From the NCBI RefSeq assembly GCF_035917455.1, contig NZ_CP109078.1, forward strand, positions 5,688,001-5,752,000: a stretch of DNA of 64,000 bases, in the 5' to 3' direction. Shown in pieces: positions 9,593-18,843 of this stretch. The DNA is from Micromonospora sp. NBC_01796 (GTDB lineage: Bacteria > Actinomycetota > Actinomycetes > Mycobacteriales > Micromonosporaceae). Each line of letters starts with the position of its first letter. Positions within the stretch are counted from its first letter, which is position 1. The position numbers and the translations under genes were made by a program. The notes below the pieces were generated by a model. The model had not been told where the DNA came from. It saw only the letters and a list, made by a program, of their open reading frames with translations, and did no database searches.

Positions 9593-10009
9593 TTGTCAAG
9601 GACTAAAAAGCTGCTCGCGACTTCGGGATTGGCCGCAGCATTCGTACTGGGTTTCGCATCCACGGCGCAGGCGCTGGGCGGCCCCCTGAACCTCAACAAC
9701 GGCACTGGTCATTTCTCGGGGAGCTGGGAATTCTACCCTCAGGGCACCGGGCATGGCGGGCTGCACGTCTGGGGCAGCGTCTGTGACGACAGTAACGACG
9801 GCAACGGTGTCTACGGCGAGGGCAGGGTCCACGGCTACGGCTGGTCGAGTAACGTCGGCGACGGCAACGGGTCGGCTGCGGGCTGTGGGTCGGAGAACCG
9901 CGAGTTCTACGACAGTGCGACCGTGTACTCCAGCTACGGCTGGTACCAGGTCTGCACAGACGATCTGGGGTCGGACACCTGCGCTACTTCGGCACGCCTG
10001 AACCGGTAA
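9593..10009 (+). CDS. Small secreted protein of unknown function
   Basis: The chosen TTG (9593) follows GGGAGGA and gives 138 residues. The N-terminus is a clear Sec signal peptide: SRTKK, a hydrophobic core LLATSGLAAAFVLGFAS and cleavage after AQA. The mature part of about 110 residues is rich in Gly, Ser, Asn, Trp and Tyr with four to five cysteines, suggesting a small disulfide-bonded beta protein. I recognise no family. It sits between a signal-peptidase-like gene and an ABC exporter and resembles in size and context the secreted protein at 13493, so it may be a substrate, toxin or inhibitor. Confidence 0.75.
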   Translation: MSRTKKLLATSGLAAAFVLGFASTAQALGGPLNLNNGTGHFSGSWEFYPQGTGHGGLHVWGSVCDDSNDGNGVYGEGRVHGYGWSSNVGDGNGSAAGCGSENREFYDSATVYSSYGWYQVCTDDLGSDTCATSARLNR

Positions 10010-10052
10010 TTACCGAAGCAAGCTCCGCCATCAACCAAGGAAGAACATCTCT

Positions 10053-10706
10053 GTGCTCTCAGCGGAAAATTTGACGCTGAGCTACGGAAGCACGGTGGCG
10101 CTCGCAAATGCGAGTGCCACCGTGCACCGTGGCGAGGTGGTGGCCTTTGTCGGTCCGAGCGGTTCCGGCAAGTCGACAATGCTTTACTGCATGGCGGGAT
10201 TACTTCATCCCGATGGCGGTAAGGTCTCTTTCGACGGCGTCGACCTGACTAAACTCGACGATCCTTCACGGTCTGATCTGCGGCGGCGCGACTTCGGATT
10301 CGTGTTCCAGTTCGCCGAGTTGGTGCCGGAGCTTTCCCTGCGCGAGAACATAATGCTTCCGCTGGAGCTCAATGGCGTCGGGCGGCGGGACCGCCGCGCT
10401 CGCGTTGAGGAGTTACTGCAGCAGTTGGGCATTGAGGAGCAGGCCGACCGGCGACCGGCGAAGGTGTCCGGTGGACAGGCACAGCGTGCTGCCGTGGCGC
10501 GGGCCATGGCGCACCGGCCCCGCGTCCTCTTCGCCGACGAACCGACCGGCGCCCTAGACAGCCAGAACGGCGTGGTGGTGCTCGATGCCCTACTCAAGCT
10601 TGCCTCTGTGGACGACACCGCCGTCGTGCTCGTGACCCACGATCCACAGGTGGCCGGCCGCGCGCACCGGACCGTACGCATGCACGACGGGATGGCGCAG
10701 CTTTGA
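10053..10706 (+). CDS. ABC transporter ATP-binding protein (MacB/LolD type)
   Basis: The 217-residue ATPase has Walker A GPSGSGKST, Q-loop FVFQFAELVPELS, signature VSGGQAQR, Walker B VLFADEPTGALD and the H-loop VLVTHDP. Length and motifs fit the MacB/LolD group, which works with FtsX-type permeases to drive extracellular or envelope processes. The GTG start at 10053 follows AAGGAAGAAC. It overlaps the permease gene by ATGA. Confidence 0.93.
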   Translation: MLSAENLTLSYGSTVALANASATVHRGEVVAFVGPSGSGKSTMLYCMAGLLHPDGGKVSFDGVDLTKLDDPSRSDLRRRDFGFVFQFAELVPELSLRENIMLPLELNGVGRRDRRARVEELLQQLGIEEQADRRPAKVSGGQAQRAAVARAMAHRPRVLFADEPTGALDSQNGVVVLDALLKLASVDDTAVVLVTHDPQVAGRAHRTVRMHDGMAQL

Positions 10707-13018
10707 TGAGCGGGAACGTCCTTCTTGCCGTACGCCTGGTGCGCGGGGGCGGGGTAGCGGGGATCGTCCGGCTTGCCCTCATGGTCGTCGGCATGGCGGT
10801 GGGCGTCGCGGTAAGCACGCTAGTCGTAATGCTCCCGTCGATCCTCGACCATCGCGCGGACGCTTCTTCGGCACGCCTGCCTGCCCCCGCCGAGGCCGAG
10901 AGCAGACGGCCCACCAGTTTCCTGTTCGCCCTCGTCGACGACTCCTGGCAGGGCGCGCGCTTCAGCCGGGTGCTCCTCGCCCGGGTCGACCCCGCGGCCG
11001 AGCCGCCGCCGGGCCTGGAGCGCTTTCCCGCCGCCGGCGAGATCATGGCGTCCCCGAGGGCCGCCTGGCTGCTCGCCACCGAGCCCGAGCTGGCCGCCCG
11101 CGCGCCTGGACGGGTGGTGGCTGAGATCTCTCCGGCAGGGCTACTCGACCCCGACGAGGTGTTCGCCTACATCGGTATACCACCCGAGCAGTTGAAGGAA
11201 GGCAGCGAAGCGTCCGGCTTCGGCGTGGGCTTCCAGGACGACATGGTCCGCGAACTGTTCGACGGCGTGGCCCGGGAGCTCGCGGTCCTCGTCCTCGCTC
11301 CGGCAGCGATCTATCTGATGGTGTGCGGCCGGCTCGCGGCGGCGACCCGCGCCCGCCGCTACGCGGCACTGCGCCTGGTAGGTCTGCGGCGCGGTTCGAT
11401 CCTGCGCATCGCGGCCACGGAGTCGACGATCGCAGGCGGGCTGGGCGGGTTGCTCGGCGTACTCCTCTACTCGCAGCTGAGCCCGCTGCTGGCTCGCAGC
11501 GGTGCGCTGGGCTTCACCTGGTTCCCGGCCGTCAGCACGATCGGCCCGCTCGGCACGGCCGCCGTCGTGCTGCTCACCGCAGCCCTGTCAGCCGCCGTCG
11601 GAGCCCTCGGCCTGCGGCAGAGCCTGTCCCGGCCGCTGGCCACCCGGGCATCGGTGGAGGAGCCCCGTGCCCGCTGGTGGCTGTTGCTGCCACTCCTGCT
11701 GGGTCTCGGCCTGATGCTCCCGGTTATCCTTCGGCCGCTCACCGCGCCGCAGGGCTCTCGGGTCGTCTACTCCGACACGCAGGTCGCCCTGGTCCTCGCC
11801 GGCATGGTCCTCGCATCCATCGGCGTCTTGCTGGCTACACGGCCCATCGTCGCGTCGACCGCGTGGGCGGCCGCCCATCCGGCCGCTCCGCTACCGCTGC
11901 GGCTCGCCGGCCGGCGACTGAGCTGCGCACCGGCGAGCACCCTGCGGTTGCTGTCCGGCCTCGCCGTGCTCGTGTTGGTCGGCGGGGTGAGCGCTGGTGT
12001 GCTTCGAGACGACGAACTCGCTGCCGGGCCTGAGGTCGACGCCTTCACGGTGACGGTCGACGCCCGCCGAAGCGCATCCTCCGACGCCCGGGCCCGGATC
12101 GCGGCGACACCCTCGCAACACAAGTGGACGGAGCAGTACTCCGAGGCCAGCCCACCAGCGGGGCTCGGTCAGCCGGAGTCCGCCGCGGACCGAGTCGCCA
12201 TGTTCGGCCTCGCCATGGTGACGGCGTCCTGCGCCGAGATACGGGTGCTGGTCAAGGCGGCCCTGCCGACGTGTCGAGCGGGCGGCGAATACCGGATCGT
12301 CGACGCCGAGCTCGTCAACACCGTCAACGACGTGCCGCCCGGCGTCACGGTCCAGTTCGAGGACGACTCCGGCGGGGAGGCGTCGTACCGCACGCCGGAG
12401 GCCGGTTTGGCTGTGGATGACCTGGAGCAGTCGCCCCTTCACCTGAGCAGCGCCGTGCTGGTGGCCGCCGAGCGACCTCTGTTTGGCTGGGCTCGGAACG
12501 TGAGGATGCACTTCGTGGTGGCGGAGCCGGAGTCCAACGTCGAGGCGTTCAAGTCGGCGGTGCTCGCTGCTGATCCGACCTCTGAGGTCACCGTGCATCT
12601 GCGCAACATCGCGGCGATGGAGGCGTACCGGGCACACCGCGGTACGATCAGCATCGGAGTGCTCATCGGGTTCCTGCTGGGCGCGGTGGCGTTCCTCATC
12701 TCGGCGGTGGACCGGGCGATCGAGCGGCGCCGCGACGTGGTGTCCCTCCTCGTCCTCGGCATGCCGATGCGGGCGGTGCGTGCAAGCCAACTGTTCCAGA
12801 TCATCCTTCCGCTACTCGCGGTCATCGCGCTCGCGCTCGGGGTGGGGCATGTTGCCGGCAACGCGTGGCTGCAGCTGAATGGGCGCTACCACGGCTGGTA
12901 CAGCGGCACGCTCACGGCCATGTTGCCGCTAGCCGGAATCGGCATCGTCGCGGCGCTGGGCGCAGCCCTGATCGTAATCGGCAAGAACATCAGGGCCGAG
13001 GACATGCGTCGTGAGTAG
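10703..13018 (+). CDS. FtsX-like ABC transporter permease
   Basis: The 771-residue membrane protein has an N-terminal helix, an external domain, several helices in the centre (LAVLVLAPAAIYLMVCG, LLGVLLYSQL, LLLPLLLGLGLMLPVIL), a second external domain of about 200 residues, and a C-terminal FtsX block (IGVLIGFLLGAVAFLISAVDRAIERRRDVVSLLVLGMP). This is the double-FtsX layout of large actinobacterial permeases partnering MacB-type ATPases. It is translationally coupled to the ATPase. The large external domains suggest handling of a secreted protein or peptide, possibly that at 9593. Confidence 0.9.
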   Translation: MMSGNVLLAVRLVRGGGVAGIVRLALMVVGMAVGVAVSTLVVMLPSILDHRADASSARLPAPAEAESRRPTSFLFALVDDSWQGARFSRVLLARVDPAAEPPPGLERFPAAGEIMASPRAAWLLATEPELAARAPGRVVAEISPAGLLDPDEVFAYIGIPPEQLKEGSEASGFGVGFQDDMVRELFDGVARELAVLVLAPAAIYLMVCGRLAAATRARRYAALRLVGLRRGSILRIAATESTIAGGLGGLLGVLLYSQLSPLLARSGALGFTWFPAVSTIGPLGTAAVVLLTAALSAAVGALGLRQSLSRPLATRASVEEPRARWWLLLPLLLGLGLMLPVILRPLTAPQGSRVVYSDTQVALVLAGMVLASIGVLLATRPIVASTAWAAAHPAAPLPLRLAGRRLSCAPASTLRLLSGLAVLVLVGGVSAGVLRDDELAAGPEVDAFTVTVDARRSASSDARARIAATPSQHKWTEQYSEASPPAGLGQPESAADRVAMFGLAMVTASCAEIRVLVKAALPTCRAGGEYRIVDAELVNTVNDVPPGVTVQFEDDSGGEASYRTPEAGLAVDDLEQSPLHLSSAVLVAAERPLFGWARNVRMHFVVAEPESNVEAFKSAVLAADPTSEVTVHLRNIAAMEAYRAHRGTISIGVLIGFLLGAVAFLISAVDRAIERRRDVVSLLVLGMPMRAVRASQLFQIILPLLAVIALALGVGHVAGNAWLQLNGRYHGWYSGTLTAMLPLAGIGIVAALGAALIVIGKNIRAEDMRRE

Positions 13019-13090
13019 TTCTGACCGGCCCATGGCCTGTGCGGTGCCAAAACCCGTGCCGGGTTCGTGGCCTGGGGCTTCGTTGGTCGG

Positions 13091-13247
13091 GCTAGTACTG
13101 CGACGGTACTGGAGGAGTCGCGTCCTGTTCACGTTCGTTGAGTGTCGCCCGATGGACGCCGATGTTGGTCGGTGGCATGGAGAGCCGGATCAGCTTCACA
13201 GCCGGCTGGGTGGCCGGTTTCGTCGGGCGGGCGGTGGCGGCTACTAG
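13091..13247 (+). mobile_element. IS701-family 5'-end remnant
   Basis: From CTAGTACTGCGACGG through the first 30 or so codons (MDADVGRWHGEPDQLHSRLG) the DNA parallels the right end of the full IS701 element at 40900-41045 (CTAGTACTGCAACGG, then MTDVDVDRWHAELDHLHDR). Only this end is present and it has diverged. The following 13248-13492 stretch has no convincing gene. Confidence 0.75.
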
Positions 13248-13492
13248 CCGCAGGATCTGACACAGGATTTAGGTATCCGAAGGATAGGAACATGCCTGCC
13301 TCCATGCCTCGCTACCAATTGATTGGGCCACACAAAACCATATCTCCCATCCAGAACAAGGGGCTTCCGTGCGGCACGCGGTCGAGGCAAAGATCCGCTT
13401 GTCATGAAACATTCACCATGATAGCTTTATGTGGCGCGCGCATCTCTCGGGCAGGCCAGAAGAAATCGATGGCGTTTCAATCTGGAGGTTTC

Positions 13493-13945
13493 GTGGAGCA
13501 ACAACGACCCAAACTCGATGGATCCGTCGCAAGCAGGAGGGCGCGTCGCAGTCCTCTTCGAGTCGTGGCCGTCGCGTTAGTCATGGTGTTGGCCGCGCCT
13601 TTCGTGGCTCAGGCTCCGGCCATGGCCGTCACTAATACCGCGATAAATCCCTCCTCGGCCTATCGTGTTGGCGAGGACTTTGAGCACAACAATTATGGCG
13701 GTGCTTATCTCTACGTCAATCTGCCCTTCACGTGCAGCGGCATAGGTACCGACCGTGACTTTGGGTTGGGCAACATGCCAGCAACCTGGAGCAATGAGGT
13801 CACGTCTTACCGGACCTTCAGTACGTGCGCAGCCAGACACTGGATGGGTACGTTCTTCAGTGGGGCGAACACGGGGTTGAGCTACGGAACTCCGAATGTG
13901 GGAGCAACGTACAACGACAATACTGAATCGATTGAATGGACATAG
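13493..13945 (+). CDS. Secreted protein, peptidase-inhibitor I36 / beta-gamma-crystallin-like
   Basis: The GTG at 13493 follows TGGAGG with ideal spacing and gives 150 residues. A long signal peptide (RRARRSPLRVV, hydrophobic VALVMVLAAPFVAQAPAMA) precedes a mature domain with FEHNNYGGAYLYV, two Cys, and W-S-N-E-V-T-S-Y, then a second strand block to NDNTESIEWT. The ExxNYGG...N-x-x-S pattern is that of the I36/beta-gamma-crystallin superfamily. These are small secreted binding or inhibitor domains. It precedes a lipoprotein and a MacA/MacB-like exporter. Confidence 0.72.
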   Translation: MEQQRPKLDGSVASRRARRSPLRVVAVALVMVLAAPFVAQAPAMAVTNTAINPSSAYRVGEDFEHNNYGGAYLYVNLPFTCSGIGTDRDFGLGNMPATWSNEVTSYRTFSTCAARHWMGTFFSGANTGLSYGTPNVGATYNDNTESIEWT

Positions 13946-13957
13946 GAGCTTTAGCAT

Positions 13958-13991
13958 TGAAGCGCGGGGCCGGAACCGGTTCCGCGCTTCA
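13958..13991 (+). terminator. Hairpin after the I36-like gene
   Basis: TGAAGCGCGG (13958-13967) and CCGCGCTTCA (13982-13991) form a perfect 10-bp stem 12 bases after the stop codon. No clear T tract follows, so it may be a partial terminator that keeps the secreted protein more abundant than its exporter. Confidence 0.55.
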
Positions 13992-14028
13992 GTGGTGTCC
14001 GACGGAACATCCTCGCGGAGGCTATAAG

Positions 14029-14955
14029 GTGAGCGCTCGGATCGTGCTGGTTTGCACATTGTTGACAATGACCCTGACGGCCACAGCTTGCGGCAGCGCT
14101 GCGTCGCCCGAGCCCGAGCCCGAGCTGGGGTCGATTCTTGAGGTTCGTACTGCAAGCGACATCGTTACACCGCTAGACGCCTACGAACCGACGCCGGAGC
14201 AGCAGCGGACGATAATCGAGGCCCACCAGCTCCTGGTTCAGAAGTGTGCGCAACGGTTCAGCTTCGACGTGAACATGCCCGAGTCTGTGAGTACGCCAGA
14301 CGTCAAGCACGCGCGGCTGTTCGGAATAGTGAACGCGGAGGAAGCCGCGAGCCATGGCTATCGCGTACCAGGAATGGAGGCGCCGCCCGGGGCTACAGGT
14401 CCCTCGAATACAAAGTCGGCTACTGGGGGATGGAACCCGTCGGATGACGAATTCATCGTCGTGCGAGGAGTCGACAGGTACACCGGACAATCCAAGACGG
14501 GCAAAAAGATCAACAGTGTTCCCGTTCCGGATGGAGGTTGTGCAGGGGAGGCGATGCGACAGCTGGGTGAGGGTGGATCGGCAACGGCGCCTGACCTCAT
14601 GGAGTTGCCCAGCAGGCTTTCCAGCGGAGCGCACCAGAGCGCGGAGAAAGACAGCAGGGTCGTAGCTGCGTTCGGTGCGTGGTCGGCTTGCATGAAGGAG
14701 GCGGGATATGAATTCAGCAACCCCTGGGAGCCCAACGACAAGAACTGGGGTCGTCAGGTAACATCTGAGGAGATAGCCACGGCCACGGCCGACGTCGAAT
14801 GCCGACAATCGACCCGACTCGTGGAAATCTGGCTTGCTGTCGAGGTTGCCTATCAGAATCGTGAGATGGAGAATCATGCGGCGGATCTCTCTGCGGCTAA
14901 AAATAGCTTCGAGACGCGCTTGAAGAATGCGGCCAAGATTCTCGCGGGGGCTTAG
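14029..14955 (+). CDS. Predicted lipoprotein of unknown function
   Basis: The GTG at 14029 follows CGCGGAGG and gives 308 residues. The N-terminus is a lipoprotein signal (ARIVLVCTLLTMTLTATAC) with a lipobox ending in Cys, followed by an acidic linker EPEPELG. The body has conserved-looking Cys residues, including WSACMKEAGYEF, a pattern common in actinobacterial lipoproteins encoded next to peptidoglycan-binding adaptors and MacB exporters. Function unknown. It probably acts at the outer face of the membrane with the exporter downstream. Confidence 0.8.
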   Translation: MSARIVLVCTLLTMTLTATACGSAASPEPEPELGSILEVRTASDIVTPLDAYEPTPEQQRTIIEAHQLLVQKCAQRFSFDVNMPESVSTPDVKHARLFGIVNAEEAASHGYRVPGMEAPPGATGPSNTKSATGGWNPSDDEFIVVRGVDRYTGQSKTGKKINSVPVPDGGCAGEAMRQLGEGGSATAPDLMELPSRLSSGAHQSAEKDSRVVAAFGAWSACMKEAGYEFSNPWEPNDKNWGRQVTSEEIATATADVECRQSTRLVEIWLAVEVAYQNREMENHAADLSAAKNSFETRLKNAAKILAGA

Positions 14956-14989
14956 AGCGCGATCTCAGTTCAGTGATCCTTCGAATACG

Positions 14990-16366
14990 GTGTCGGTGGA
15001 AATGGAAGATGTGATCGACGTAAGCGATCGAGGCTTGTCGTCGCCGCTGGTGCGGCGTCGCCGCTGGGTGGTCGTGGTCGCCATTGCCGCTGCTATCCTC
15101 TCAACGTCGGGTCTCTTTGCATCTCTCGTGATCAAGTCACCGCAGCAGATGGCTGCCGAGGCCGGCGAGCCTAGCGCGACAGTGCTCACTGCAGCCGTGG
15201 AACGCAGAGTGCTCGTTGACACGGTTGTATTGCGGGGGACAGTGACGCCGCAGTTGTCTCTGGATTTGACGCCCTCGACGGCCCGAGATGGCGGGAAGCC
15301 GGTCGTGACCTCGCTGCGTGCCAAGATCGGCGAGCCAGTTCTCGCGGGCCAGGTCATAGTGGAGGTCTCCGGTCGCCCGCTCATCGTTCTTGAGGGTGCC
15401 ATTCCAGCTTATCGAGACCTGCGTCCTGGAACGGAGGGGCCGGACGTAGAACAGCTTCAACGGGGACTACGGACGCTAGGGTATGCCAACTCGGACAAGC
15501 GGGGTACCTTCGGTGAGGCGACGAAGCGTGCGGTTGTCAAGTTCTATTCGGACAGGGGTTACGTAGCCTTGACCGCCGGTGAGGACGACGAGCAGAGGCT
15601 ATCTGCCGGTGCTCGCTCGGTGACACAGGCTGAATGGGTACTTGAGGACGCGAATCGCGCTCTGGAGCAGGCGAGGTTAGCCGCTGCTCACGATCCCGGG
15701 CCGGCCCAGACAGGCGAGGTCGTCACGGCAGAGATTGCCGTTGGCCGGGCGAAGTCTGAACTGGCTGCCAGACGGGACGAACTTACGACCCTTCGTCAAC
15801 GAACGGGTGCGATGGTGCCACTCTCGGAGTTAGCGTTCCTACCAACAATGCCTGGACGGGTCGAGAAGTTGCCGGTTGGAGTGGGTGAGGTCGTTACCTC
15901 GCCCCTGGTCAGGCTATCGAGCGGTGCCCTATCGATCACATCGTTCCTCAGTCCGGGCCAGCGCGAACTCGTAGACCCTGGAATGTCGGTAAAGGTGTCC
16001 GCCGAGCTTGCGGGACTCGAGAGCGACGGAACCATCAAAACGATTGGCGAGTTGATTCAGGACGATACGAAGGGGCGGGGGTATCCGCTGACCGTCGAGA
16101 CCAGTACTGGTCTCGACAAAAAGTTCATCGGGACTGACGTGCGACTCGAAGTGGAGCGCGCGCGAACCGATGACGAGGTTCTCGTTGTCCCGCTCGCCGC
16201 GATAACCACGACGTCCACGGGGCAGACGATAGTGATGCGGAGGATGCCTGACGGTCAAGATGAGCATGTCATCGTGACCGCCGGTGCCTCCGGCGCGGGC
16301 TTCGTAGCCGTTACGGCCGTGTCTGGCAGCCTGTCTCCGGGTGACAACGTGGTAATTGGAGGCTGA
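14990..16366 (+). CDS. Membrane-fusion/adaptor protein with peptidoglycan-binding domain
   Basis: One N-terminal membrane helix (WVVVVAIAAAILSTSGLFASLVI) is followed by an HlyD/MacA-like beta-barrel start, a peptidoglycan-binding type 1 domain (DLRPGTEGPDVEQLQRGLRTLGY, GTFGEATKRAVVKFY), a coiled-coil region (EWVLEDANRALEQARLAAA, SELAARRDELTTLRQRTG) and a C-terminal adaptor region. This is the MacA-like adaptor of Gram-positive MacAB systems. The start is uncertain: GTG 14990, GTG 14996, ATG 15002 or GTG 15011 are all possible; it overlaps no gene only if one of these is used. Confidence 0.85.
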   Translation: MSVEMEDVIDVSDRGLSSPLVRRRRWVVVVAIAAAILSTSGLFASLVIKSPQQMAAEAGEPSATVLTAAVERRVLVDTVVLRGTVTPQLSLDLTPSTARDGGKPVVTSLRAKIGEPVLAGQVIVEVSGRPLIVLEGAIPAYRDLRPGTEGPDVEQLQRGLRTLGYANSDKRGTFGEATKRAVVKFYSDRGYVALTAGEDDEQRLSAGARSVTQAEWVLEDANRALEQARLAAAHDPGPAQTGEVVTAEIAVGRAKSELAARRDELTTLRQRTGAMVPLSELAFLPTMPGRVEKLPVGVGEVVTSPLVRLSSGALSITSFLSPGQRELVDPGMSVKVSAELAGLESDGTIKTIGELIQDDTKGRGYPLTVETSTGLDKKFIGTDVRLEVERARTDDEVLVVPLAAITTTSTGQTIVMRRMPDGQDEHVIVTAGASGAGFVAVTAVSGSLSPGDNVVIGG

Positions 16367-16372
16367 GCTCAC

Positions 16373-17086
16373 GTGTCGACAAGCCCCCGGCCGCCGGTGA
16401 TTGCGCTCCGGCAGGCCGGCCTGGTCTATCCCGGGTCACCATCGTATGAGGCGTTGAAACCCTGCGAGCTTTTTGTCGAGGCCGGGCAGTATGTCACGGT
16501 CGTTGGTCCATCGGGATCGGGGAAGTCGACGCTGCTGAACATACTGGCGCTGCTAGATCGACCGACGACCGGAACGTACGAACTTGATGGCATTCACACC
16601 GAGTTGCTTGCGGAGAGTGACCGTACCGCCCTTCGGGGCCATCGAATTGGGTTCGTCTTTCAAGCATTTCAGCTTTTGCCGCACCGTACGGCGGTGGAGA
16701 ACGTCGCGATGGCGATGGTGTATAAAGGCGTCCCATCCAGTTCCCGTCGCCGACGCGCAATTCAAGCGCTGGACAAGGTCGGGTTGAGCCACCGACTCGG
16801 CTACTTACCCTCGCGTCTCTCAGGTGGCGAGCGACAGCGGGTGGCGATCGCGCGTGGCCTGGTCACAGAGCCGAGCCTGCTCCTGTGCGACGAGCCGACA
16901 GGCAACCTCGACTCGGCCAATGCAGAAGCCATCCTCGGACTGTTTGACAAGCTCTGGGCCGGGGGCATGACGTTGGTGGTCGTTACCCACGATCCGACAG
17001 TAGCGAACCGGGGCCAGCGAAGGTTGGAGATCGTTGACGGCCGAATCATATCGGACATACTTAACCCGATGCGGTCGGCATGCTAA
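16373..17086 (+). CDS. MacB-type ABC transporter ATP-binding protein
   Basis: 237 residues: Walker A GPSGSGKST, FVFQAFQLLPHRTAVENV, signature LSGGERQR, Walker B LLLCDEPTGNLD and VVVTHDP. These are hallmarks of the MacB/LolD family. The GTG start follows TGGAGG and lies 6 bases after the adaptor stop. The gene overlaps the permease by 7 bases. Adaptor, ATPase and permease form one exporter. Confidence 0.94.
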   Translation: MSTSPRPPVIALRQAGLVYPGSPSYEALKPCELFVEAGQYVTVVGPSGSGKSTLLNILALLDRPTTGTYELDGIHTELLAESDRTALRGHRIGFVFQAFQLLPHRTAVENVAMAMVYKGVPSSSRRRRAIQALDKVGLSHRLGYLPSRLSGGERQRVAIARGLVTEPSLLLCDEPTGNLDSANAEAILGLFDKLWAGGMTLVVVTHDPTVANRGQRRLEIVDGRIISDILNPMRSAC

Positions 17087-18342
17087 GTCGAAAACGTGGC
17101 CGTTCGGACACGCCAGACGTTGGCGACACTTTTATTGAGCCGTCACGTCTTGCTCTTCGTGACCTTTTTGCCGAGACCCTTGCCGGTGTTCTCCAACGGC
17201 CCGGGCGGACATTTCTGACCGCAAGCGGAACGGTGCTCGGCGTGGCGTCGCTTATCGCGATACTGGGGTTGACGACAACAGCTAGCGCACAGATCGGCGC
17301 CCGTTTCAACGCGCTGGTCGCGACCGAGGTTGTCGTAGAGGACACTGGAGGGGAGGAAGGCGTATCCGCACCAATGTCCTTTCCGGCTGATTCCGGCGAC
17401 CTGGTCGAGTCGCTGAATGGAGTGCGGCATGCAGGGGTGATGTGGTCTTTACCTGAGCAGTTCGAGGTTACGGCAACGCCCATGCTCGGCGCTGCCACAG
17501 TCAACAGCGTGGATGTCGTCGCGCTTTCACCCGGAGCACTGCAGGCGACACATCCAAGATTGAGCAAGGGGCGGATTTACGAGAAGTTCCACAATCAACG
17601 CGCGGAACGAGTCGTGGTTCTCGGGGCGGTAGCCGCGCGGCGCCTAGGAGTGAGCCGCCTTGACGCCCAGCCTGCGGTGTTCATTGACGGGACGGCGTTT
17701 ACCGTCCTGGGTATCATTGACGAGGCGGATCGTCACTCCGACCTCCTGTTTGCGGCAATGGTTCCAGTTGTGACCGCCCAGAAGCTCTGGGGCGATCCTC
17801 ACACAGACCAGCGAGCATCGATGTGGATAGACACACAGCTTGGTGCGGCCTCGTTGATCGGCCGCCAGGTCGCGTTGGCCCTCCGGCCCGACGCGCCGGG
17901 ACTGTTCAAAGTCCTACCGCCGGCAGATCCTCGCGAACTTCGCAATGACGTGGCAGGAGACCTCAACGTATTGTTTCTCGTTCTTGCAGTGGTGTGTCTG
18001 CTGGTCGGAGCCTTCGGAATTGCTAACACGACGCTAGTATCAGTTCTTGAGCGAGTGGCTGAGATTGGTCTGAGAAGGGCGTTGGGTGGAAGACGTCGAC
18101 ATATCGCTGCCCAGTTTCTCGCGGAGAGTGGTGTCGTTGGAACATTCGGTGGCCTGCTTGGCGCCACAATCGGTATTGTCGTGGTAGTGGCAACGGCTTT
18201 GATTCGCGAATGGACCCCGGTCGTCGATCCGTGGTTGCTTCTCGGCGGGCCGGTGACTGGACTCGTCATCGGGATCCTCGCCGGCGTCTACCCCGCTATA
18301 AGGGCGATGCGCTTCGAGCCGGTCGAGGCGCTGCGTCGATAG
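17080..18342 (+). CDS. MacB-like FtsX-domain permease
   Basis: 420 residues with an N-terminal helix (RTFLTASGTVLGVASLIAILGL), an external MacB-type periplasmic-core-like domain (about 60-290) and a C-terminal FtsX block of three helices, including the conserved FGIANTTLVSVLERVAEIGLRRALGGRRRHI and a final AMRFEPVEALRR. This is the standard four-helix MacB permease topology without the fused ATPase. It closes the operon. Confidence 0.93.
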   Translation: MLSRKRGRSDTPDVGDTFIEPSRLALRDLFAETLAGVLQRPGRTFLTASGTVLGVASLIAILGLTTTASAQIGARFNALVATEVVVEDTGGEEGVSAPMSFPADSGDLVESLNGVRHAGVMWSLPEQFEVTATPMLGAATVNSVDVVALSPGALQATHPRLSKGRIYEKFHNQRAERVVVLGAVAARRLGVSRLDAQPAVFIDGTAFTVLGIIDEADRHSDLLFAAMVPVVTAQKLWGDPHTDQRASMWIDTQLGAASLIGRQVALALRPDAPGLFKVLPPADPRELRNDVAGDLNVLFLVLAVVCLLVGAFGIANTTLVSVLERVAEIGLRRALGGRRRHIAAQFLAESGVVGTFGGLLGATIGIVVVVATALIREWTPVVDPWLLLGGPVTGLVIGILAGVYPAIRAMRFEPVEALRR

Positions 18343-18567
18343 CGTGGATGGGACCATCGGCCGGATCCTGATCTGAAAGAAAGGCCACGCCCGCATCGTG
18401 CGGGATGGAGACGCCTACTGCCATTTCGAGGGGCATCGCCCGACGTCCGAGCCTCGCCGCGCAGCCGGCGACCGGCCGACTCACACCCGACCTGGAACAG
18501 ACCCGGCATCGGGGCCACCGCCACGATCCCCCGCGGAACCGCGGTGCCGTCGCGGCACTTTGCCGAA

Positions 18568-18630
18568 CGTCGTCGGGCGGCGTGACGGCCCGCCTGATCA
18601 AGGCGAGGGCTGCCACGCCGCCCGACGACG
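18568..18630. repeat. Perfect 17-bp inverted repeat in non-coding DNA
   Basis: CGTCGTCGGGCGGCGTG (18568-18584) faces its exact reverse complement at 18614-18630 across 29 bases. It lies in an otherwise gene-less stretch (18343-18843); long ORFs there have arginine/proline-rich shadow-like composition. It may be a strong hairpin or the ends of a small mobile element. Confidence 0.6.
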
Positions 18631-18843
18631 CAAGGGCCCAACACCGCTGATCCCGCAGGTCCAACGGGTACTGGATAGCAACGCCCAGATCTGCCTCCGC
18701 CACCGATCGGGTCGAGGTGGGTCGGCGAGCGGTAGTACCGGGAAGAGCCCAGGAGAAGTGGGAGTGCACCACTACTCAGCAGGTGGTCGTAAAGCCCGCC
18801 CGACCACCCATCGGCTGAGGGGGCAGCCGTCCCTGGGCCGATG

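Noticed and set aside
9593-10009. Lactococcin 972-like bacteriocin
   Set aside because: Size and secretion fit, but the expected sequence pattern and a DUF1430 membrane partner are not visible.
11891-12790. Minus-strand 299-residue ORF inside the FtsX permease gene
   Set aside because: His/Arg-rich antisense shadow of a well-supported permease.
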